Shown here: positions 24,042-36,000 of the stretch, piece after piece
Position numbering within the stretch: position 1 is the first letter of the stretch
How the letters are laid out: each line of letters opens with the position of its first letter
Assembly (NCBI GenBank): GCA_037893225.1
Contig: JAZGUH010000229.1
Span: 310,001-374,000, forward strand
Direction of reading: 5' to 3'
From: Hippasteria phrygiana
Taxonomy: Eukaryota; Echinodermata; Asteroidea; Valvatida; Goniasteridae
Length of the DNA stretch: 64,000 nt
Notes under the pieces: generated by a model
The model's database searches: none
Seen by the model: the letters and a program-made list of their open reading frames with translations, nothing else
What the model was told of the DNA's origin: nothing
Program-made: the position numbers and the translations under genes

Positions 24042-27000
24042 TTAATTTAATTATTTATTTTCCCCCCTTTTTTTATTTTAATTTCACGGGGGGAGGGGAG
24101 AAGTGCCCCCCTTTCTCCCCTTTTCCCCCTCGCGATGCCCATGCTTATAGGTTGTCTATTTCTTCTCCTGTTTTCAACTCCACAGATTGCGGAGGGCATC
24201 AAGCCGACCTTGTCTGAACTGGAGAGATTTGAAGACAGACCGGAAGGCATCGATGTGCACTGTATCCTTATTCTCCCAATAATATACACATGTGGACTGG
24301 CAATGAGGTCACTAGTGCGCGTCTATGCACCCCAAGGGAAATATGATCCTCTTCTGGTCACTCACAGGCCCGAGGTGGGGCATAGACGTGCACTAGTGAC
24401 CGAATTATGTCAGTCCATATGTGACCCGCTCTGGAAAAAGGTATATTATGTCGCAAAATATGAAAAATTTGTTGAATGTATGTTTGGAAAGCCCGCAATG
24501 TAAGCTTTCATTTGGTACATGATGAAGCTCCAAAGCCCTTTCCGTTCTGGAGATATCGCCTTTTTGCATATTAATTAGTTCTATGGAGTTCAAATTGCAC
24601 AACAGAGAAAACAGGCTTTGAAATACCTAGTTCTAATACAATGCAATGGAACAATGCACTCTAAAAAGGTAATTTTTCACTTTATTCACTGAAATTAACA
24701 TTGTTGTGCACTAAACTTGAAACTTTAGATATTTAAGATGTCATTAAAGACAAAAAATGAATTTTGACGAAATATTTCACCCTTTCAACATTAAAAGGGC
24801 CATTACACTTAAATGCATAGCGCGACTTATATCACCTTTTTCTGGAGCGTGTTTTATAACACACCTCTCTCCAAAATATAACATATCAAGAAAAGAAACT
24901 TTTCAGGGGTTTGTAATCAGGCATGCAACTTTTCCTCGGATCAGCTGATTTCCTCGTTTTTCACTTCACACTTACGCCATTGAAAAATTGAAAAACACTG
25001 TACAATGTCTTGTGAAGATTGGAATTTCCTCGTTTTTGTTAAAATTCCAAGTTGCATGCGTGTAACTGTTTTAATTCAACAATTAACTCATCAGCACTTC
25101 AACAATAAGTAATTCAACAATTAAAGGAATGCTTTTAGTTTCCCTAGATTCAGTGTTCGAGTTGCTGTTCACTGTTCACATCCTGTTAGTTTACGCTTAG
25201 TGATTATGAATAATACCACACATCCATGAAAGTTGTAGTTGAGGGCGCTGTAACCAGTCAAAAATGTTGATTATAGTACCCGATCAGGCACTATACTCCG
25301 AAAATCACGCGCGCGCGATGTCTTGACGCGCATTGAGTTCACGCTGATGCAAATTTCATGCGCTAGCCTATATTAGTGAATCCCACGTGACCGTGTTTCA
25401 GCCAACCAGGATAAAGAATAAGCAAGAGGTTTGTCATAATGCCTATTTATCAACCCCTAAAATAAACCGTCATTTAATTGGTGGAATTTAGTCACATGAC
25501 GTGGAATCATTTGCCATTTTCTTTGACAAATGTTCCTTTGCATGATTTACGCTAGACATGTAATTTGGTTCTATTTAACGTGCATTTTGGTTCCAATCAT
25601 TTCGCTCCATTGCACGCGTGCCTGGATATCGATTGCAGAGTGTGAACTTTGCAATGGCTATGAGATATCAGCGTCACGCATTAATGCATTGACCATACAA
25701 TGTAGCCCCTCACCAAGAGTGGCTTGTGGCCTTGTAATGGGCTTGAATTAAAACAAAAATATTGACATCTCTTGAGGAATCAGATTAGCGGATTTGAACT
25801 TGCATTCCCATGGAATACCGTACCGGTGCTTTACGACTGAGCTTTCTTGCCCCGGCGGTCTCCAACAATTGTCATTGTCTTCATGGGGCGCTAGTCAGAA
25901 GTCATAAACCCATAATGCTGTATAGCCAGCGATCACGTTCCAACTTGCGTCGGGATAGGGCAAAAGAGAAAATTCTCTGTTCTAATATACATCATCTCCG
26001 ACGCAAATTCCATCTTCTGACTGATTACGCGGTACCCACTGCTGCATTGGATTCGAATCGGCCAGCCAACCCCGGCAAGCTCGGTGGTCGAGTGGTTAAG
26101 ACGTCTGCACTAGTAAGCAGGAAATCGTGGGTTCAAATCCCGCCCGAGTAATCCTGTGAATTTTTTTCACACAAGCTCTCTGTGCTTCATACATTACGTC
26201 GGGATAGGGCAAAAGAGAAAAATCTCTGTTCTAATGTGTGATGCGATCAAGCAAAACCAGTCTGAAGTAGGCCCTAGTAAATTTTGGGATTTTTACATAT
26301 TCATCTGTAGCTTACTTCAAGCTCCATATTAGTGAAAACCCCATGTGAATACGACCTTTGGTTAAAAAGTTGCAAATGTTTGAACACCGGCACATTAAAA
26401 AGAAACTGAGCAAATCAAGTTTAAAGTTACAGTACTTTAATTGAGTCATTTTTAGCACATTTATAACACGTCATATTTTCATGTGAAAGAAGAATGTTTT
26501 TCCCTTCAGTTTTTGTAAAAAAGTCAATTTTGATTTTTCCACCCCTACGAACATATTTTGGCGCATATCTCAAAACAAGGATTGCCGAGTTCCGACTGAT
26601 ATTGCTTGATCGCATATACACGTACATCATCCCCGACGCAAATTCAATCGCCTACCTCAGAAATGATAAAAAATTGTTGGTACGGTTCGTAATTTCTTAA
26701 AGACCCTTAACTCCATGTTGTAGTGGTTGCCGAGTCGAAGAGTTCCCAGGAACAGGCGCACAGCTTTGCCACCGGGGACAGCGTCGAGGTCATCGAGGGA
26801 GAGTTGATTCATCTTCAGGGGAGGGTCATCACGGTCGAGGGAAACACTATATCCGTCCTGCCCACACATGAAGATCTGAAGGTACGAAATATTACCCATT
26901 ATGTAATGGACTTGTCCTCATGGTATTCATGAAAGCATAGGAAGTTGGGAGAGTTGATTCATGTGCAGGGGAGGGTCGTCACAGTCGAGGGAATACTATC

Positions 27001-30000
27001 AGTCCTGAAGGTATATGATACTACCCATTATGTAATGGACTTGGCCTTATGTCATTCATTAAATATTGGAAGTTGGAAGGGTTGATTTATTGATAAGGGA
27101 AGGTCGAAGTGGGAGTGCTATACTGTATCTATCCTATCCACATATGAAGATCCGAAGAAGATAAGAAATACTACCCGTTATATAATGGATTTGATCTTGT
27201 CTTTATTCATGACAACATATTGGAAGTTGGGAGGGTTGATTTATTGATGGGTGAGATCATTTCGTCACCGTTTTCACAAACTGACACTCACGCGCACCTG
27301 CGTGTCAGTTTGTGAAACCGCGTACTGAGTAAGGCTGTTCGATATCCATTTATTTTGATACCGAAATATCGGCAGAAAAATATCGCGATATTCGATATTA
27401 TCGTGATGACGTCACTTTTTCATTACCGGAAGAACGGAGGAATAAAAAATACATGACGGAAGTCACCACGGCATCATGAGATCGGGGCCACTGCCGGGAT
27501 CGGGCCCGCCGGGATTGAGCTGCAGGAACGGGGGGCCGGTTTGACAAAGCTTCCCTTCGCTCGTTGAGTATTTGGAGTTTTACGACATTTACCTTCAGTT
27601 GGCTACTTTATGGCACTCCAGAAAGACTAGCGTTTGTTTCTATTTCAGCATTGTTGATTAGTAACACAGATGATAATACCATGGACGATCACATGCGAGC
27701 TGTCAACAAACGATCGTGTCGTATATTTTGTGAAGACGACATGACATTGCACAATGTACAATGGATGCGCGGCACGTGTTTTAATCTTTTCTCAAGACGC
27801 GGCGCAGTTCGCTACACGTAACTACACCTAACTGCGTGTGCCTTGTACACTGGGGAAAGACGGTGGCATTCAGTGCGGTTGCTTGCACTTGACGAAGGCT
27901 AGCAACAAAGCAACGCGCACGCGCAGATGCGCTACAGGGGTTGACCTTATTGCAAACAATTGCCATACCCCTCGATCTCAAGATGAGTTCGCAAGCGTGT
28001 AGGTACGTACGTACATTGTACACTGGGAATAAGACGTTGTTTGCACTTGACAATGTACGGCGCGGAGGGTAAATCGTTCGGAAGGTAAATCGCGCGGAGC
28101 GGAGATGTCATGTCGGGGTTTAGAAAACGGTCAAAGAAAGACACATTTAGTGCATGTATGTATTTTTTTATTCCTCCATGGTACATCATGATACATTATA
28201 TACTATTCTACCGTCCAATAATTGGAAATAACTGGAATTTCGAGCAAAGTAAACTGGACAAATCCACACGTAATGAGGCCAAAAGAAATATATCGCGATA
28301 TTCTTCGGTATATCGAATTCCCCGATATTCCGTTCTTTTTTTAAAGGGGCCGATACGATTTTCGATATGAAAAAGATATCGAAATATCGGGAAATATCGT
28401 CATATCGAACAGGCTTAGTACTGAGTAAATTTCGGTTTCAGGAACTGACACCCAGGTGTGCGCACGCACATCAGGCACTGACTCGCTAGAGAAGACTTCG
28501 TTTTCACGAATTGACACGCAAGCATGTAGCGGAAATACCATTCTAAGAAAAACGCTTTAAAAGCTTTGACACGAATCTACTCCATCTGTATACTTGTGGG
28601 TTTACAGAAACATTGAACTGAAAACCTCTAAACTCGTGAAATTAAGAATGGTTTCAGTTCGTGAAAATGAAAATGTGGTTAGCGCGCGCTCCCCTACTTG
28701 GGTGTCAGTTCGTGAAAACGAAAATTACTCTGTTCTGTAAAATACGTGCGCGCCCTGGCACTCGCGCGCCAGAGAGTGTCAGTTCGTGGTGTCGGTGACG
28801 ATTTTATGAAGATCTGAAGAAGGTAAGAAATACTACCCATTATATAATGGACTTGACCTTGTGTTATTTATGACAACATGGGAAGTTGGAAAAGTTGATT
28901 TATAAATAGGGAAGTGATATATATTACGCTAGGTTTGACGAAAAGGCGAAATCCCATAGAGTTGTGCACCAATTTATTTTTACTGTAACCTAACCCAAAA
29001 TTCGACCAAACTTCAGAATTATGCTATTTAGAACACAAAGATCAAAATAAAAACATTTGTGACAGTAAAATTCTGCCTAGAAAAGGTACCTAAGACGTTG
29101 AGGCGAAATCACTTTTTCGCCCTAACTTACATTTTCCCCTTAATCCTCCTATATTTCAATCTGACATTTGATAGGTTTTGATCTGTACAGCAGCTGGGTC
29201 GATTTTGGCCCTGAGAACAGGAGGGTTAACGTGCACTTTTACACAACTCCATTTCCCCTTTCCGGTCGAATTAGAAACATATTTTAAAATATATATATAT
29301 ATATTTTAATTTTAATTGATCAATTGATGGTAGAGTGCAATATTGCAGAGTTGTATTCGAGTCCCTGCAAGTCCTTTCACAAGTCCTTTCGCAAGCCCAG
29401 TCAGAAGTCCTTTCATAAAGCCGGTCACAAGTAACTGGATGAACAATGACAAAGGAATGCCTTTGTCAAAGCTCATTTAAATAGCTTGTGATTGGAAATA
29501 GGACTGGAGGGCTGCAATGTTGTACCTGGCCTACCCATGTACGAAGTTTTTCCTCTTGTAAAATGGTCTGGACTTCAAGCTGTTAATTTAGAGTTTTGCA
29601 GATCTCGCAAAAGAAAATCTTGTGGACGAATTTGTGGAGCAGCACTATCAAGAATGACCAAATTAGTGTAAATCGTGTTTGGAGGCAAGTAACTGGTCGC
29701 TGTAATTTTATTTTCTCCATTTCATCTTTTCTCCCTCATCTATTTGTCTCGTAGGACATCTTGGAATTCCCGGCCCATGAGCTGAAGAAACATTTTAAGA
29801 TCGGCGACCACGTCAAGGTGATTGCCGGCCGCTACGAGGGAGACACGGGCCTCGTGGTACGAGTCGAGGAAAACATGGCCGTGCTGTTCTCCGATCTGAC
29901 GATGCACGAGGTATTGGAACAAAACTTCCGCGGCGTCAATTGACGTATCGTGATGGTATCAAACGTTGACCCTGTCTGACCGGCTGTTGTTGATGGGGTG

Positions 30001-33000
30001 CTGGTATGCCAAGACGGGCTTGGGCAGCCAAGCGTAATGCAAACAATAGGCAAACAATCGATTAAATATGCGCAAGAATGCGCGTATAGACAACTGGCTG
30101 GTGGTCTTTTTCAAATTACGGCTATGGCCATCGTCCGTATTAAGGCAGCTTCTCAAAAATCACAACATTTGTAGGTTTTTTTTTTGGAGGGGGGTGAGTT
30201 GGTCTCATGAATGGTGGAAGTTACCCCGCCTGGGTCTATAGGTCTGAGAATTGGGATAATTTCTTTGGTATCTATTGAAGATTTATCCTCTACTTAGATC
30301 TGGACCCGGGAAAACCGTAAGGGTGGTAGGGCTAGCAACCTAAAATGTGGCCAACCCCACCGCCTCTGTTGTAGCCCTTTACCTGGAGTGGCTTTTTAGC
30401 CTTGTATTGGGTGACTTACAGAAAAAATAATTTAAGTTAAAGAAACAATTTCTAGGGCTGTCCCGTTATACCGAATATTCGATCGACAACCGAATATTCG
30501 AATACCTTTTTGCAGGTTCGAATATTCGAAAAAAATATCTATGCACGTACAGATACGATTTGGATGCTATTTTAATAGAAAAGTTACGGCGCCTAGTAGT
30601 GTCAAATGCCGCATTTTTGTCAACAGTAACTTTTTGTGGACGGAGGTTTATTGTTTCCGTCCGTAAAACCCTTAATTACTGTAAAAACGCAGGCTGGAAT
30701 TTCATGTTTCTTGATTCTTGTTATCAGGACGTTATAGAGTGATGACGTCAATCAATGCAATGTTTGGAACCAGAATACATTCTAAACTGCATGTGTTTGG
30801 AACCATTGCCGCGGCAACTGACGTCAGACTTCGGTACTCTATAGGCGTACACGTAATGGTCTTTAATAATACATCCAGTGCCTGCATAAAACACAGGCGT
30901 ACTTTGCGTGCAGCCGACCCATGAAAAACTTGATCGGCGAGTATCAAATATTTGGTCACACCCAGTTTCGAATGATCGAATGCTACATTATTCGAAAATG
31001 AACAGCCCTAAAAAAAAATTCACCGGAAGAGTTGGCTGTTCTTTGTTTGTGAAGCTATAAACCTAAAGTCTACAGCAATCCCTAACGTACCTTGCAATAT
31101 GCCAGACGATCGGATGGTTCCCGTGGAGAAGGGGGGTTTAAACCGTTCAGAAGAGTGCCTGTTGATGAGCCTGACAACCAGTTATAAGATCCAATCATTG
31201 CCAAGCTCGGCACGAGGGGATACAAGAGTTAACAGACACAGAGATGACGACAACGACGACAACAGAATTTACAACGAACAAGGGTTTCATTTGCCCGTAA
31301 ATAATAATAAATAAAAAATATATATATATATATAAAACAAAAAATTAAAAATATTGGAGATTTGTTTTGTATGTGTTGCTCACCAGATGAAAGTGTTGCC
31401 TAAGGACATGCAGCTTTGTCAGGAGATGAGTTCAGGCGTAGACTCACTGGGACAATTCCAGCTTGCAGATCTTGTACAACTCGAGTAAGTCGTCTTATCT
31501 TACAAGTATTGGTTTTCATAAGGGAGCACTGCCTAACCCATGGTTGGGCCAGGCCTGGCCAAGCCCTGGAAACACCTGGGCCTTCGGGCCTTTATAATCC
31601 CCTGGTTGTATGCCATAAACTGCCTGCTAATGCTAGAGTCCAGCCAGCTCCCATTGTTCACCTAGACTTGATCTCCGGCCTGTGAATGGAATGACAACAA
31701 AAGCAATCACTACAGATTAGTGTGGGAGGGGCTACACCAAGGCGTGGCCTGGCAGAGGCCGGGCTTTATTGATTAGTTGATGCTCTATTGTTAGGTGATT
31801 TGTGGCTCACAATAGCAAGATGAAAAACCAGAAGGCCCGGGCTTGGCCAGGCTTTTTAACAGCCCTGCCCGACCATGAGTTAGGCAGTGCTCCCTAAAGA
31901 TGTATTAACCCCAGGCATTCTGAATCCTCCAAAATATATCACTGTGCAGTAACCCAATGGCAAATGTGATCGGCTCTACAAAAATGGGTATTGTGTCGCA
32001 AAATTTGATGGGTTATACACGTAGTTGAATTTGTCACATCCTAAGCCTTGATTTGGTGTAGGTTTGACCCCTGTGGCATTTTGTGTTCTTGAGGTATCTT
32101 GACATACTCATTTTGTACTTTGCATGTGTTGCGTTCAGTGTCCATGCTTCATATTTTTACATATTGGTTGTGGGAGGGGTTTAGTCTCCAGACAAATCTG
32201 GTTCATTCATTATTGTTTGTGTTTTTGTAGTCTCCAGACAGTGGGTGTCATAGTGCGGCTGGAGAAGGAGACATTCCAAGTACTCAATATGAACAACAAG
32301 GTGGGTTTGAATAGTGTAAATGCCAATAGTGAATAGTGTAAATGCCAATAGTGAATAGTGTAAATGCCAATAGTGAATAGTGTAAATGCCAATCCAGCCA
32401 ATGTCGAGTTTACTCGACAAGCCACAGCACCCCTGTTGCCTACCAAAAAGCTGTTACTTTGCCATTTTCAAAGTGAACAAAGAAACTGGCAGGAGCGGGA
32501 TTCGAACCTGCGACCTCCGGGTTACCGTACCGGCGCTCTACCAACTGAGCTATCTTGCCCTATGTTGGCGGTCTCCCAAATTGTCCGCATCTTTGTTCGG
32601 GTGGGCGCTAGTCAGAAGTCATAAACCCAGATAGCTCAGTTGGTAGAGCGCCGGTACGGTAACCCAGAGGTCGCAGGTTCGAATCCTGCTCCTACCAGTT
32701 TCTTTGTTCACTTTGAAAATGCTTTCAAATTTACCTGGTCAGTTTCCCTTGTGGATTGTTTGACAAATTACTTTGCAATTTTAGCAGTTATGACTTACAT
32801 TTTTACCCCATACGAAAGAGAAATTTTCATGGATTACAAATTTTACACACATTTTCCATTTCAATCAATTCCATACACATAACTGTACAGGGAAACTGCG
32901 GATATAGTTTTCTCAAAATTATATTATATGGTGACACATGAATTTGATAGCACCATTGGAAAGATCCGAACAAGCTCTTTCCGTTTTTATAAGGATCATG

Positions 33001-36000
33001 TATGGACAGCGAAAAACACCAGCACTACAGTTCGTTGAAACATGGTGAATATATTTGCTGTTTAGATACTCTGGTGTGTGGTTTCCTCGTCGAGTAAACT
33101 CGTTGGTTAAGAAAGGGTTAATCATTCAGTTCATCAATTATTGAGTTTGCCAGTTATTTAGATTTTTATTCCGACATTTAGTTAGTTGATGATTCAGTTA
33201 ATCAGGCAGTCATTCAGTTTTTCAGTCAGTTGGTTAGTTAACCAGTTTTAATAGTCAATCAGGTCATACAATGCACGTTGCATCTGTGCCAGAAGTTAGT
33301 TATTTTCTTTTATCATTTCAAATCCAGTTGGTTCACGTCAAGGCGGCAGCTATTACTAGAAAGAAAGATTCCCGTCATGCCATCGCGCTGGACGCCGAGC
33401 AGAACAACATACAAGTCAAGGATATTGTAAAAGTCATTGATGGACCACACTCGGTAAGCTAAAAAATATTTTTTAAATAAAAAAAATATAAAAAAATTAA
33501 ATAAAATTTTAATTTTTTTCTTTTTTAATTTGTACAAGCCATTCTTTAAGTATGCGTCTTGATAAATAAGAATAATAATAATTACGTGTGCACAATTATT
33601 TTGTTTTAAACTTTCATGAAGCCTAACCCCACTTTCCCTCATCTTACCCCCACAAATGTTGGTATATTTATGTTTTGGACCAATATCTATCGATAGAACC
33701 TATTTGCGACAGTATAATTTTGCCTCTAAATAGGAGCTGTGGAATTAGGGAGCACTGCCTAACCCATGGTCGGGCCAGGCCATTGAAGGGCCTGGCCAAG
33801 TCCTGGGAACGCCCAGGCCTTCGGGCTTCTATAATCCCCTGGTTGTACACAATGAACTGCCCACTAATGCTGGAGTCCAGCCAGCTCCCATTGTTCACCC
33901 AGACTTGATCTCCGGCCCATGAATGGAATGACAACAAAAGCAATCACTACAGATTAGTGTGGAAGGGGCCACAGCCCGGCCTAGCCTGGCAGAGGCCGGG
34001 ATTTATCGATTAGTAGATGCTCTATTGTTAGGTGATTTGTGGCTCATAATAGCAAGACGAAAAGCCAGAAGGCCCGGGCTTGGCCAGGCTTTTCAACGGC
34101 CTGGCCCGACCATGGGTTAGGCAGTGCTCCCTCAGGGAGATCCTGAAATGTCTCCCTAATTCCACTTGTCTCCCTAAGGTATAAACAAATGACAACAAAG
34201 TGTGTCTCTTTATTAAAGGTTACTTTTGTAGGAATAATAACACAAAATTTATAACGCACACTTTCTCGGAAAGCCATTCAAAGGCGCCAGTCTTGACGTA
34301 AAGAACAGAAAAACCTCAGTCGTTGCAGAAAGCCAGCATAAAGAGATGTGTTTTGAGTTTTTCTGTGTAAAAAGTGTGATGTTTTCCGTGTCTCCGAGTT
34401 CAGGTGGCAAACGGTTCCAAAGCCGAGGTGCAACATTTGAAAAGGCTCTGTTGCCTTAACTGACGAGACGAGATCAGGGAATTAAAAGGAGGTGAATGGC
34501 ATAGGAGAATGCTCGTGGAAAAATACCCCCCAAAAAGAAAAAAAGAAAACCCAACTGAACATTCTCGGGGGAATGTACAAGCTTTCCAAATTTTGACACA
34601 CTTTTACATTACCCCAGCAGACGAATGAGTTATATTTTTGAACTTTCATGCGTATTTCATTTTTGTGTGATTTTGCTTTTTCTGTGCAGGGCCGACAGGG
34701 TGAGATCAAGCACATTTATCGCAACTTTGCATTCCTTCACTCCCGCTTGATGACAGAAAATGGCGGAATCTTTGTCTGTCGGACGAGACATATAGTCCTT
34801 GCTGGCGGGTCTAGGGTAAGTCGTTCCACACGAAGAACTTTCCTCAGGGTTCCCACGGTCGAGGAAAATCCTGGGAACAAAAGTTGTCCTGGAAAGTCAA
34901 GGAAAAGTCATGGAAAATTGGGAAAAATAAAAAAGTCATGGAAAAGTCATGGAAATCAAGATCATGCAAGGGTTATTTTTGATGTGAGGAGGAGGCCATT
35001 ATTAATTAAAACTTATTTTCAAAAGCTCACAAATGGTTAGCCCAACATCAGCGGTTCGTCAGTATCGTAATACCAAACAACTGCAAAATGGTGTTAAATG
35101 TCATGGAAATTGTCATATTAAAGTCCCGGAAAAGTCATGGAATTTGGTTTTAAGATTTTTGTGGGAACCCTGTTTCCTTGGGTGTTCAAACATGGAATAA
35201 ATCTTCAAAGTGAACAAAGAAAACTGGCAGGAGCGGGATTCGAACCTGCGACCTCCGGAATAGCGTACCGGTGCTCTACCAACTGAGCTATCTTGCCCTA
35301 TGTTGGCGGTCTCCCAAATTGTCAGTGTCTTTGTTCGGGTGGGCGCTAGTCAGAAATCATAAACCCAGAATGCCGTGTAGCCAGGGATCACGCCCCAACT
35401 TTACGATACAACCTTGGAAGCGACATTGTGGGGATCACTCAATAGCCCTTTTCATACGAGAGCCTCTCAACCCTGGGCGAATCCGGGGGCCACCCCGGGT
35501 TGAGCCTGTAATTTTTTAACTCTGTGCTCAACCCCCTCGTCGTTTCACACTATGATTCGTGTAAACCAAGCTTATTTCATCCCGGAGTGACTTCAACCCG
35601 GAGATGAGCATGAACGATTCACACTGTGCGCACCATGCCATGAACTTTGTATCCCACAACAGGAACATTCCCACGGCTCTTAACCCGGGGCGAACCCAAC
35701 CGTGCTTTTCTTTCACACTACCGTTTTGAACCTGGGGCGAGAGTTTCAACCCAGGTTGACAAATCTCAACTTTGGGTTGGAGCAGGGTTCAACCCGGGGT
35801 GAAATCAATCTCGGGGTTGGCGTGGGTTTGGCACGAGGTTGAAAATTTTCCAGTGTGCAACGTCGCGTATTTTTAACCCCGCGTCAACCCCGAGATTTGT
35901 TTAGTGTGAAAAGGGCTTAAAAGAAGATACACAAGTTAACTTTGAATTTGATAAATGTTAGAACATTTGTTCAGGAATTTCCCTGATTTCAAGATTTTTT

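Larger units (their letters stand above)
32396..33122 (-). mobile_element. cgagtttactcgac-family element split by a SINE pair
   Basis: gtcgagtttactcgacaagc on the left; at 32780-33122 the sequence (accccatacgaaagagaaat, acatggtgaatatatttgct, ggtttcctcgtcgagtaaac, ggttaagaaagggttaa) is the reverse complement of much of 54563-55135. Two SINEs (32465-32775) interrupt it. Confidence 0.68.
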
